A stretch of DNA of 64,000 nt from an uncultured Oligoflexia bacterium (GTDB lineage Bacteria; Bdellovibrionota; Bacteriovoracia; Bacteriovoracales; Bacteriovoracaceae), in NCBI GenBank assembly GCA_913058265.1, contig CAJXPQ010000001.1:335255-399254 (forward strand). The letters run 5' to 3'. Within the stretch, counting starts at the first letter, position 1. Each line of letters opens with the position of its first letter. Under the pieces are notes generated by a model. That model searched no databases and was not told the origin of the DNA. It was given only the letters and a program-made list of their open reading frames with translations. The translations under genes were made by a program, and so were the position numbers. Shown here one piece after another: positions 16,622 to 24,991 of the stretch.

Positions 16622-17415
16622 AGTATGGCCCCAACAGTAGAGAACCCATAAGCATATTCATTTGCTCCAGAACAACTTTCCGTAGAGTGAGCTTTATGGA
16701 TATCACAAAACTCTGTTGAGAGATTAAAGTTGCCAGGTTCACCTGTAATATCATTACATATAGAAATTTTTATTCTTTTCTCAACTTCAATAATTGACTG
16801 AGCACAATTCATTCCAACAAAGTCTGATCCAAAAGTATTTTGACAAATTCTCTCCATGATAATTTCATACATGGCAGCTCTGTCGAGGTTACAAGCTACA
16901 ACAGCACCGGATTCAAGTCCGACAGGAACCATAATTTGTCTCTTAAATATTTTTGATTTATCCGAAAATTCGTGGGCATTGTCTCTTGCTATAATTTCAA
17001 GCTCTACAGGTAAAATTCCGGCTTCACTCGTATTATCTAGTGCAACAAGTGGCAGTGTGACTAAGCTTAAAATTTTGACCTTTCCAAATTCTTTGCCGGC
17101 ATTATAAATTGTCTTTCCAAACTTAGTCTCCATAACATTCGTTACAGGATTTAGCTCTTTGATTGCGCTTCTAATCTCTACTTGAGATCCAGTGGCTAAA
17201 CCAAGAAGTTGTTTACAGCCACCACTAGACAATAGATAAGATGAAATAGAAGACTCAAGGCTTAATACCTCAGAGGATTTTTCAAAGTTTTTCATACCTC
17301 GATTAGTTGTTTCAAGTAACTTCATTGTTCCCAATGATAAAACACCAATTAGCCCGACCGCTATAACGATCTCCATCAATGACATGCCTCTAGAATTTAA
17401 AAATTTTTTAATCAT
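16612..17415 (-). CDS. Minor pilin B
   Basis: 267 residues with a class III prepilin signal RGMSLMEIVIAVGLIGVLSLG (Met +1, Glu +5). The globular part keeps scattered Cys (GGCKQLLG, ACNLDRA, RICQ, MNCAQ, ICNDITGE, FCDIHKAHSTESC, ILCR) that match position by position those of its paralogue at 21557-22354, including the terminal motif Y-A/G-Y-G-F followed by L-C-R. That C-terminal motif suggests a shared end structure. The start is five bases after the stop of the Hint-bearing pilin, and the stop overlaps pilin A. It is comparable in size to GspJ/PilW-like minor pilins. No repeats. Confidence 0.8.
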   Translation of the reverse strand: MIKKFLNSRGMSLMEIVIAVGLIGVLSLGTMKLLETTNRGMKNFEKSSEVLSLESSISSYLLSSGGCKQLLGLATGSQVEIRSAIKELNPVTNVMETKFGKTIYNAGKEFGKVKILSLVTLPLVALDNTSEAGILPVELEIIARDNAHEFSDKSKIFKRQIMVPVGLESGAVVACNLDRAAMYEIIMERICQNTFGSDFVGMNCAQSIIEVEKRIKISICNDITGEPGNFNLSTEFCDIHKAHSTESCSGANEYAYGFSTVGAILCR

Positions 17416-17420
17416 ATTAT

Positions 17421-17840
17421 CTACTTATTATGTACTAAGAAGCCATTTGCAAAATAATCACGGCTTCCATCTAGTTCAAAGTTAAATACATCTTCATCAG
17501 TATCAGTTGCACCAATAGTTAACACTTCTTCATATGAATTATCCTTAACTATAAAATCACCGACCTGAAGTATTGATATATGCAGACTTGGATTAATCTT
17601 CATTGCAAGCTTAGGATTAAATGCACTCCAGCCTTTTAGAGTCATAAATGGATGCCCTTCAGTCACAAAATAATCACTACCATTTATGGAATACTTTAAA
17701 CCTCTATGTGGGCTTGGCTTAAGTTTTAATACTTTATTAATATTTCCATTTGAACCAATAAGTGTATCACCAACTTTGACATCTTCGATACTTTTAAAGT
17801 TTCCGTTGGCCATAGTGATCATTGTTCCAGCAATAAAACA
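17421..17840 (-). other. Hint (intein/hedgehog-type) domain coding segment
   Basis: Residues 583-721 of pilin C. The N-terminal nucleophile Cys, the Val-Gly-Asp after the first motif (EDVKVGDTLIG), the block B His (TEGHPFMT), the second Val-Gly-Asp (LQVGDFIV) and the C-terminal VHN are all present. After Asn there is only Lys and the stop codon, so there is no C-extein to splice; cleavage or transfer to an outside nucleophile is the expected outcome. There is no endonuclease insertion (the domain is only 139 residues). Confidence 0.85.
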
Positions 17841-19586
17841 TTGAGTATAACTACTTCCACATTTAACAGCTTTGTTTGAAGGACACTCTTTGCCACCTCC
17901 AGATGCAGGCCTACTAATAGATGATAAGCGACAGCTCTTATATCTAGTATGAGTTCCGGGTATACCTGCCAATCTATCGTCTGAGACTTTACAAGGACCA
18001 CAAGAATTATATACACCGATACAATTCACAGGATTTACAGGAATAGCAGGACAACCTGCAGTTGAGCTACTAGCAGGCCTCCCACCAGCACAAAAGCCCG
18101 GAAAAGGACATGTAACAGATCTTGTTTTCGTACCAGAGCGACAAGCAACCCATGCACCAACATTCCAAGTCCAACTACATGTATTTGATCCAGTCCATTT
18201 AATTATTCCTCGATCAACCATACAGTCTGCTCGACAACGGCCACCTGAGGCACCAGCATTATTACAAGCAAAAGAAGTCGTGTCACCTAATGTACCATTA
18301 GGCCATCTACAACCAGGTCCATAAACACCACCATAACAAGTACAATCCCTTGTTCCAGTTACTGTGCGAGTTAAACCATCACAACTTCTCGTTTGGGTAA
18401 AGCTAGATCCAGCACAAATAGTGTTTGTACTTGGAGACCATACAATAGGCTGAGTACCCGTAGCGGTGCGAGTAGTACCATCACATGTTTTTATTTGAGT
18501 AAAATTAGTACCAGAACAAACAGTATTAACTATAGGAGTCCAAACAATTGGAGCTGTCCCCGTATTAGTTCTTGTATTTCCGCAACCATTACTCTGAGTA
18601 AAGCTTGCACCTAAACAAGTCGATGCTGGGGATGCTCCCCAAGGACAACAGGTATCGTTTATAAGAGTTCCCCTTGGACACTCTCTGTCACAATGATCAG
18701 TTCCTAGATCAAGACCAAAGCAAACATTCGTCGTACTTGGGCATGGCCTTGGAACACAGCTACAAATTAATTCACCAGAGGTTGTAAAGCCATCAACAAC
18801 CCAGTTCTGATGTGCAGTCCCTCTTAGATCTGTAAGATCTCCCCTCCTACAAGTTTTTCCTTTAAAAGGGTGAACACAACTCTTATTTTGTAGTGGACTA
18901 CATAGATCTTTTTCAACGTTAAGAGAGACATTTTCTGAAATTCCCATACACATACCTGTAGCAGGGTCCATAGTTCCCTTGAAATCTCTACAAGCTTCGG
19001 CGTATGCAGTAAGTGCATTATCTCCAAGATTACTCATACAAAGCTCAACATTATTATCTCTTGTGATTAGCATTAGCTCAATAAACTCTTTCTTTGTATG
19101 CATTGAGAAACTTGTATTTTCAGAATTATTTCTATAAGGCTTAAGTGTAACTTCTAACTGAGCTTTAGATAATTTCGTTCCACTAGCAGGTGTGAAACCA
19201 AGTAACTTTAAACCTTTAATAACATAGCCACCGTTATGAATATATCTGGATGGAGCAGAGTTTATTTCAGCTTCAGTAGTAGAATATGTAACAATTCTAT
19301 ACATTGGCAATCCAACTTGATCTTTAATACCTTGAGCAAATGACATACCTGTTGTTAAAGCTCCATTTTGAGCTAAAGTATTTTTACAAACAACGGGATT
19401 TTTAAAAATATTTTTTAAATCACCAACAAACTGGCCTATCTGAGCACGTTGTGTGAGGGAGCTATTTTCTTTCGTTTGAGTTTGGCTCATTTTCATAACA
19501 CCAGCCCCCACAGCTAGCACTGCCGCGCCAATCATCATGACTTGGAGCATTGAAGCTCCGGTCGAATTCTTTATGAGTTTTATCAT
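17421..19586 (-). CDS. Tip-type pilin C with thrombospondin-like modules and a C-terminal Hint domain
   Basis: 721 residues. The prepilin helix STGASMLQVMMIGAAVLAV is cut after Gly10 and has Gln, not Glu, at +5, as expected of GspK/PilX-like tip pilins. Residues 65-320 are a Cys-rich head. Residues 324-414 hold three tandem 33-residue repeats (CxGxxFTQxxxCDGxTRTxT). Residues 463-512 contain a thrombospondin type 1-like pattern (W-x-W-x5-W-x2-C then TRSVTC), with a second, looser one at 522-576. Residues 583-721 are a Hint domain: N-terminal Cys583 in CFIAGTMITMANG, block B TEGHP, and C-terminal YFANGFLVHNK ending in His-Asn-Lys. Hint domains cleave or transfer the preceding polypeptide through a thioester at that Cys. 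Its paralogue at 22345-23892 stops before the linker and has no Hint domain. Confidence 0.85.
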   Translation of the reverse strand: MIKLIKNSTGASMLQVMMIGAAVLAVGAGVMKMSQTQTKENSSLTQRAQIGQFVGDLKNIFKNPVVCKNTLAQNGALTTGMSFAQGIKDQVGLPMYRIVTYSTTEAEINSAPSRYIHNGGYVIKGLKLLGFTPASGTKLSKAQLEVTLKPYRNNSENTSFSMHTKKEFIELMLITRDNNVELCMSNLGDNALTAYAEACRDFKGTMDPATGMCMGISENVSLNVEKDLCSPLQNKSCVHPFKGKTCRRGDLTDLRGTAHQNWVVDGFTTSGELICSCVPRPCPSTTNVCFGLDLGTDHCDRECPRGTLINDTCCPWGASPASTCLGASFTQSNGCGNTRTNTGTAPIVWTPIVNTVCSGTNFTQIKTCDGTTRTATGTQPIVWSPSTNTICAGSSFTQTRSCDGLTRTVTGTRDCTCYGGVYGPGCRWPNGTLGDTTSFACNNAGASGGRCRADCMVDRGIIKWTGSNTCSWTWNVGAWVACRSGTKTRSVTCPFPGFCAGGRPASSSTAGCPAIPVNPVNCIGVYNSCGPCKVSDDRLAGIPGTHTRYKSCRLSSISRPASGGGKECPSNKAVKCGSSYTQCFIAGTMITMANGNFKSIEDVKVGDTLIGSNGNINKVLKLKPSPHRGLKYSINGSDYFVTEGHPFMTLKGWSAFNPKLAMKINPSLHISILQVGDFIVKDNSYEEVLTIGATDTDEDVFNFELDGSRDYFANGFLVHNK
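18345..18617 (-). repeat. Three tandem repeats of about 99 bases inside pilin C
   Basis: Encodes three consecutive 33-residue units (residues 324-414) that share F-T-Q, C-D-G, T-R-T and P-I-V-W. Corresponding but more diverged units exist in the paralogue near 22680-22930. In-frame duplication is the likely origin. Confidence 0.7.
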
Positions 19587-19646
19587 AACTAATAGTAAAA
19601 ATTTATAAAGAATATGAAAAGGTATAAATCAGGCTAATTGGCTTAT

Positions 19647-21566
19647 TTATATCGCATAATTGTTAGGAACAGTACTGGGAGTTAAGTTTGAAGGTCCAGG
19701 TGGTGGATTAGGCGTTGAAGGCAGAGGTTCAGAGCATGTTTTACTTGCTCCCCCATTTGAGCCAACACACTCCCATTTATACTCTGTTGTCGTATCTGCG
19801 ATATCACGAAAGCTTCCAGCTAAACACTTATTTACTGAAGAGTCACAGGATCCATCAATTTTAGGTGACGAGCTTGACCCACACCACGCGCTGAGTTCAT
19901 GGCAATAAAACTTACTCGAATAAAGTCCATTTGGAGAAGCTTTATTATCACACCATGAACAATTTGAAGTAATTCCTCTAACGGTTCCATCGCACACTTT
20001 ACTAGGTTGCATTCGACCTGGGGTTGTCTGAGACCCAGTTGAGTAAGAACACACTCCAGGGTAGGAAGTACCACCGCATGTTGGCGAGATAAATTTATTA
20101 GTCTCAATTGCTCTCCAACTATATAAGGCTGATTTTTGGGCACACGTTGGGTAAGTAGTTAAGCATAATGCTTCTGTCGCGAAACTATCTAAGCAAACTG
20201 TTTCTTTTGTAAGTGAACAGCTTTCATGTCCACCTCCGCCAGACCCCTTACAGTTCCACATAAAATTTGAATCTGTATCTGCGACATTCTCTAAATTTCC
20301 TGATGCACATGTATTCTCAGTAATTGTAGGAGTCACACACTTCCCCTGAACTGGTGCCGACTTAGAAACAGAGCAACTTACATCATTACCAGCTGGACTC
20401 CCATTACAAACCCATAAGTAATTCTCAGTTGAGTCGCCTGTATCATTAAGAGCACCTGCAATACAATCATTGTTAACAATACCACAAAGGGGAATGACAT
20501 TCGCTAAAGGCTTTTTTTCACTGCAAGACATATCAGCACCACCATTTACACCAAGACAATTCCATCGATAATGAGTGATTGTTCCTGCAATTGAAGAGTC
20601 ACTAATTCCCGATAAGCAGTCACTTGCTTTTTCTGGCCGGGAGCACTCACCATCTATGACTTTGGATCCAATTGATTTTTTACAAGCTATATTAGATCCA
20701 GAACCAGATCCATTACAATTCCATTTAAACTGCCCCGAAGAATCAGGTAAATCTTGTAAGTCCCCCGTTAAACAAGAATTTGCATCTACTCCACACTTAC
20801 CAGAGTAGTTTTCATCACTGGTCTTTGTTGGTTTAAGCCCACAATCTAATTCTCCGTGACTATTATAACCAAGAAAAAATAAGGGCTTCCCTCCAGAGAA
20901 TCCACAAATTTTTCCAGAGTCCAAAACCTTACACTTTTTATTAACATCATCCCAGCCGATCCAAGGATTCTCTTTGCAGAATCTCTCCTTAGCCTCTTTT
21001 AGAATATTGATATAAGTACATGTCCCAGCAGGGTCAACATCAAAGCACATTTTCTTCAATAGACCCTCGGCCCTATTAGCTACGCCTTTAAGACAACTTA
21101 CTATGTTGCCTGATTCGACCTTAGGATAAAAATAAAGAGTCTTTATCATTCCCTTAGTTAAGTTAGCTTGCTTAACAAGTTCAAAATGAACTTTAAACTC
21201 TGCCCGACCAGTTAAAACATCATACTTTCCCACCCACATTTTCAAAACCTTATAAGCGCCATTTCCAAATGTTTCATTCTTTGAAAATAGATTTACAGTT
21301 CCGCTCGATCCAACAAGGTGGTGAATTTCTTCATCAAGGTTTACAGGTGTGCCATTAAAGTTTTGAGAACATGATAATGGCTCTACTAGTAGAGAGTTTA
21401 TAGAAATTAAAGCACTTAATAAGTCCCCTGCTCCCTTACTTGATGTAGTAGAAACCTGCTGCAGTTTTCCTATATTTAGCACGCCAATGACAACGACGCC
21501 CAATAATCCCATTGTGACCATAACTTCAACTAAGGAGAATCCTGATTTTTTCCAACCTATCTGCAT
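19647..21566 (-). CDS. Minor pilin A' with five cysteine-repeat modules
   Basis: 639 residues; paralogue of 15236-16621. Prepilin signal SGFSLVEVMVTMGLLGVVV (Phe +1, Glu +5). The first 240 residues align with pilin A, including SC(S)QNF, YFYP and KMCF. From about residue 257 there are four consecutive cysteine modules (e.g. NDCIAGALNDTGDSTENYLW), then an unrelated Cys-rich insert of about 115 residues (CLDSFATEALC to AWCGSSSS) and a fifth module. It ends in a Pro/Ser-rich tail (PLPSTPNPPPG). It overlaps pilin B' by 10 bases, exactly as A overlaps B, showing that the whole three-gene block was duplicated. The modules differ in sequence between the copies, so specificity may have diverged. Confidence 0.8.
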   Translation of the reverse strand: MQIGWKKSGFSLVEVMVTMGLLGVVVIGVLNIGKLQQVSTTSSKGAGDLLSALISINSLLVEPLSCSQNFNGTPVNLDEEIHHLVGSSGTVNLFSKNETFGNGAYKVLKMWVGKYDVLTGRAEFKVHFELVKQANLTKGMIKTLYFYPKVESGNIVSCLKGVANRAEGLLKKMCFDVDPAGTCTYINILKEAKERFCKENPWIGWDDVNKKCKVLDSGKICGFSGGKPLFFLGYNSHGELDCGLKPTKTSDENYSGKCGVDANSCLTGDLQDLPDSSGQFKWNCNGSGSGSNIACKKSIGSKVIDGECSRPEKASDCLSGISDSSIAGTITHYRWNCLGVNGGADMSCSEKKPLANVIPLCGIVNNDCIAGALNDTGDSTENYLWVCNGSPAGNDVSCSVSKSAPVQGKCVTPTITENTCASGNLENVADTDSNFMWNCKGSGGGGHESCSLTKETVCLDSFATEALCLTTYPTCAQKSALYSWRAIETNKFISPTCGGTSYPGVCSYSTGSQTTPGRMQPSKVCDGTVRGITSNCSWCDNKASPNGLYSSKFYCHELSAWCGSSSSPKIDGSCDSSVNKCLAGSFRDIADTTTEYKWECVGSNGGASKTCSEPLPSTPNPPPGPSNLTPSTVPNNYAI

Positions 21567-22354
21567 AGTAACCGTCCATTAGCATCAAAGCCATATGCTA
21601 ATTCAGAAGCATCTGGACAACCTTCTCCAACGTGAGCGTTATCAATATGACAGTACTCTCCATTGAAGTGACCGCCTTCACCAGTGATATCATCACAAAT
21701 GGAGCTTTTAATTTTCTTCTCGACCTCAAGTACAGCCTGAGTACAGTCAATACCATCAATGTTTATACCAAGAACCTCTTCGCATATTTTTTTCGTTATT
21801 GTATCGTATAAAATACTTGTTTCCAGACTACAATCTTGAATGACACCGTTATCCATAGTAACGCCAAGGAGAACGACTCGCTTAAAAACACGAGAATCTG
21901 CACTGAAAGCATTTGTTTTATCTCTAGCGGTCATTACTATCTCTACTGGCATCATTCCAACTTTCTGATCGACATCTGTACTCTCTAGATTCAGAAGTCT
22001 TATATGATCAATTCTAATTTTTCCAATTTCTAAACCAGCAGTAAAAAGAACACGTCCATATTTTTGTTTTATGGATCTTGTAGCGGGATCATACTCTTGG
22101 GTAACTCCTTTAATCTCAATATCCTCTCCTGCAGCCTTACCAACAAGCTGTTTGCAACCAGCATTACTAATAAGGAAACTTTTAATTTTTGTATGTACTG
22201 ATAAGACTTCTGAAGATTTTTCGAAGTCCTTATTTGAAACATTTAATCCCTGCATAAGCCTCATACTTCCCAAAGCAATAAGACCGACCAAACCGACCGC
22301 CACAACGATCTCCATCAAACTCATACCTCTTTCATTTGAAGTCATCATGGACAT
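21557..22354 (-). CDS. Minor pilin B'
   Basis: 265 residues; paralogue of 16612-17415, of nearly identical length. Prepilin signal RGMSLMEIVVAVGLVGLIALG with Met +1 and Glu +5. The Cys positions and the ends of both proteins agree (ICDDITGEGGHFNGEYCHIDNAH here against ICNDITGEPGNFN...FCDIHKAH there; both end G-F-x-x-x-G-x-L/I-L-C-R). Its start overlaps the stop of pilin C' by 10 bases. Between B and B' the overlap lengths with A are the same, but the junction with C differs (5-base gap against 10-base overlap), as expected if C gained, or C' lost, the 3' extension. Confidence 0.8.
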   Translation of the reverse strand: MSMMTSNERGMSLMEIVVAVGLVGLIALGSMRLMQGLNVSNKDFEKSSEVLSVHTKIKSFLISNAGCKQLVGKAAGEDIEIKGVTQEYDPATRSIKQKYGRVLFTAGLEIGKIRIDHIRLLNLESTDVDQKVGMMPVEIVMTARDKTNAFSADSRVFKRVVLLGVTMDNGVIQDCSLETSILYDTITKKICEEVLGINIDGIDCTQAVLEVEKKIKSSICDDITGEGGHFNGEYCHIDNAHVGEGCPDASELAYGFDANGRLLCR

Positions 22355-23892
22355 GACTCCGAGGAGCTAGGTTGAGCTCCAGCGCAACCTGCATAAAATC
22401 CACAAGAAACTCTTCTCGTCTTTTTACCATCATTACAAGAGCCCCATGGTCCTGCCGTCCATGAAAACTTACAAGAATTATTACCACTCCAAACAACTCG
22501 CCCACTTTTGTAAACACAAGAAGCCCGACATCTTCCAGAAACAACTTTTGGATGAGAACAAACAGAGCTTGTTCTTCCTCCAAGTTTTCCTTGCGGCCAC
22601 CAACATCCTGTTCCATAAGGGCCACCATAACAAGTACAGTCGAGAGTTCCTTTAACTACTCTTGTAGCACCATCACAAGTTCTGGTCTGGACCATCGATC
22701 GCCCAGCACATACTGTGTTTGTAGCAGGTCCCCAGATAATAGGAGCTGTGCCTCGAGCTGTTCGCTTGGACTGATCACATGTTTTTGTTTGCTGAAAAGA
22801 AACTCCTAAACACTGTGAGGATTGGGCGGGCACCCAATTTATAGGCATGATTCCGGTATTAAGTCTTGTGTCTCCACATTTTACACCTCTTCTTTCATTA
22901 CTTTGAGTATAGTTTGTACCAGCACAAACATTACTAGGTCTAGGGGCCCAACTACAACAAGAATCATTAGTTAGAGTTCCTACAGGACAATCATTAAAGC
23001 ATTTATCGTCTCCTAGAGACTCTCCAAAACATACGTTTGTAGTTGATGGACAAGGCTGAGGAACACATTCACAGTTTACCTTTCCATTAGTACCAAAGCT
23101 ATCTACAAACCAGTTTCCATGATTAGCACCATCCTTGCCTAAATTAGAGTTACACGATTTATTTTTATAAGGATGTTCGCATGTAACAGTCCCATCTGAA
23201 CTACACATTTGCGAGGTTGTATTATCAATAATTTTTGTAGCGACTCCAGAGCATATTCCAGTGGTTGTATCAAAATACCCACCGAGCCCAATACAAACAT
23301 CAATAAGAGCATCACGGGATTTGTCGCCCTCATCGCTTAAACAAAGCTCAATGACATTATCTCTAGTCACTAGCAAAATAGGAATCATCTCTTTTTTTGT
23401 ATAAGAAAAAAGCGTCCTCTGCTTAGAGTTGGCCAGCTCGAAAGGCTTTATCGATACTTCGAGTATAGCTTGAGTAAAGCTCACTCCTGCAGATTCTTGA
23501 TAATTAGTAAGTCTTATATCATGAATCTCATTTAATCCATTATATTGGTAAGTTGATCTATTATACTGAAGGTCGGTTTGTGAGGTCGAACTTGTCAAAA
23601 CTTTATATATTGTCTGACCGCTAGGATTGAGAATACCTTTATCTAGAGTCGCATCGGAAGATAAAGAGCTTAATTGACCAAGTGTACTGGTACAGACCGT
23701 CGGATCACTTAGAGCGGTCTGAATATCTTTGACCAAAGATTGGACTTCTTGTTTTTGTAATACAGTGCGATTTTCTAGGCTTTGATTTTGAGTCACTTTT
23801 ACCAAACCACCAGCAGCTGCAACTACGAGGGATCCCATCAATAGCATTTGAAGAATGGAAGCTCCACGTGAGCTTTTAAGAAGGTTTTTCAT
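22345..23892 (-). CDS. Tip-type pilin C', Hint-free paralogue
   Basis: 515 residues; first gene of the pilin cluster. Prepilin helix SSRGASILQMLLMGSLVVAA with Ala +1 and Gln +5, as in pilin C. The head, the PCPSTTNVCFG block, the repeats (CDQSKRTARGTAPIIW; CDGATRVVKGT) and the thrombospondin-like pattern FSWTAGPWGSCNDGKKTRRV all match pilin C in order. It ends at SSSESCP, the point where pilin C continues into its linker and Hint domain. It begins 43 bases after the hpd stop, so the cluster either has a very short promoter region or is read from upstream. A neutral N-terminal helix with Gln +5 marks the pilin added first or at the tip in type II secretion and type IV pilus systems. Confidence 0.82.
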   Translation of the reverse strand: MKNLLKSSRGASILQMLLMGSLVVAAAGGLVKVTQNQSLENRTVLQKQEVQSLVKDIQTALSDPTVCTSTLGQLSSLSSDATLDKGILNPSGQTIYKVLTSSTSQTDLQYNRSTYQYNGLNEIHDIRLTNYQESAGVSFTQAILEVSIKPFELANSKQRTLFSYTKKEMIPILLVTRDNVIELCLSDEGDKSRDALIDVCIGLGGYFDTTTGICSGVATKIIDNTTSQMCSSDGTVTCEHPYKNKSCNSNLGKDGANHGNWFVDSFGTNGKVNCECVPQPCPSTTNVCFGESLGDDKCFNDCPVGTLTNDSCCSWAPRPSNVCAGTNYTQSNERRGVKCGDTRLNTGIMPINWVPAQSSQCLGVSFQQTKTCDQSKRTARGTAPIIWGPATNTVCAGRSMVQTRTCDGATRVVKGTLDCTCYGGPYGTGCWWPQGKLGGRTSSVCSHPKVVSGRCRASCVYKSGRVVWSGNNSCKFSWTAGPWGSCNDGKKTRRVSCGFYAGCAGAQPSSSESCP

Positions 23893-23935
23893 ACTAAAAT
23901 ACTAGTAATACTTTCGGTCTTTGCAAAGAAAATAT

Positions 23936-24982
23936 TTACTTCAGATAGCCTCGTTTCTCTTGATCTCGCTCAATTGATCTAAAAAGTGCCCCAAAGTTGC
24001 CCTCACCAAAGGCATGATGGTTCTTTCTTTGAATAATTTCAAAAAAGATCGGCCCAATCACGTTCTTAGTAAAGATCTGTAGCAGGTAGCCCTCGTCATC
24101 ACCATCAATGAGTATCTGAAGTTCTTGCAGTCTCTTATGATCCTCAGAAACGTTGGGAACTCTATCGAAAACTTCTTGGTAGTACTCATTATCAATATCA
24201 AGAGTATCAACTTGAGTGGAACTTAATGAGCTTATTGATTTAATCATATCACTAGTATGGAAAGCAATATGCTGTACACCCGCACCTTTATATTCATCAA
24301 GGTACTCGTTGATCTGAGATTTTGCTTCTTTGGCCTCATTAATAGGGATACAGAAGCTTCCATCTGGTGATCTTAAAGCAAAAGAAGTTAGACCTGTTTT
24401 AACTCCGCGGATATCAAAATATTTAATTTCTGTGAAACCAAAAATATCTTTATAAAAATTAGACCATTTCTCCATAGTTCCATGTTCTACATTATTCGTA
24501 AGGTGATCGATAAATTCAAATCCTAATGATTTTGTTTCATCTGGATTATCAACTTTTTCGAATCCCATTTGCTCATATAGATTTGCTTCAGAAAATTTAT
24601 CAATGAAATAGATATTAGAATCACCGATACCTTTAATGGTTGGAATATCCTTATCACCAAGTTTAAAATCAATTTTTGTTGAAGCTATTGCGCCTCGTTC
24701 AACTCCTGAACTTAAAGCAAAGTCTGCATCATCAACTCTCCATCCCATAGAACTTACACAGGGACCATGATTTTGATAAAAGTCAGTACCAAATGATGCT
24801 GGCTCATAGTTAAGTAAAAAATTAATATCATTTTGTCTGTAGAGATCAATTTTTTTTGTTTTATGTCTCATGATTCGTGAAAAACCAAATGCAATAAAGA
24901 GTTCTCGCATTGCCTTAGGGTCTTCAGCACTAAACTCTGTAAATTCGATTCCACGTAAATTTAAATGATTCTCAGTAGTCAT
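23936..24982 (-). CDS. hpd: 4-hydroxyphenylpyruvate dioxygenase
   Basis: Converts 4-hydroxyphenylpyruvate to homogentisate in tyrosine breakdown. 348 residues, standard bacterial length, with the two vicinal-oxygen-chelate halves. The iron ligands of the facial triad are visible: His160 (EFIDHLTNNV), His238 (GAGVQHIAFHT) and Glu315 (GPIFFEIIQRK). The C-terminal GFGxGNFGALFxSIExDQxxRG pattern, here HAFGEGNFGALFRSIERDQ, is diagnostic. A good ribosome binding site (AAGGAT) precedes the ATG, nine bases after the mltA stop. Homogentisate dioxygenase and the rest of the pathway are not in the window. Homogentisate may also feed quinone or pigment formation. Confidence 0.95.
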   Translation of the reverse strand: MTTENHLNLRGIEFTEFSAEDPKAMRELFIAFGFSRIMRHKTKKIDLYRQNDINFLLNYEPASFGTDFYQNHGPCVSSMGWRVDDADFALSSGVERGAIASTKIDFKLGDKDIPTIKGIGDSNIYFIDKFSEANLYEQMGFEKVDNPDETKSLGFEFIDHLTNNVEHGTMEKWSNFYKDIFGFTEIKYFDIRGVKTGLTSFALRSPDGSFCIPINEAKEAKSQINEYLDEYKGAGVQHIAFHTSDMIKSISSLSSTQVDTLDIDNEYYQEVFDRVPNVSEDHKRLQELQILIDGDDEGYLLQIFTKNVIGPIFFEIIQRKNHHAFGEGNFGALFRSIERDQEKRGYLK

Positions 24983-24991
24983 ATAATATCC

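Noticed and set aside
18345..18617. Regularly spaced repeats that might look like a CRISPR array
   Set aside because: They are in-frame protein repeats with degenerate nucleotide sequence and no spacers.
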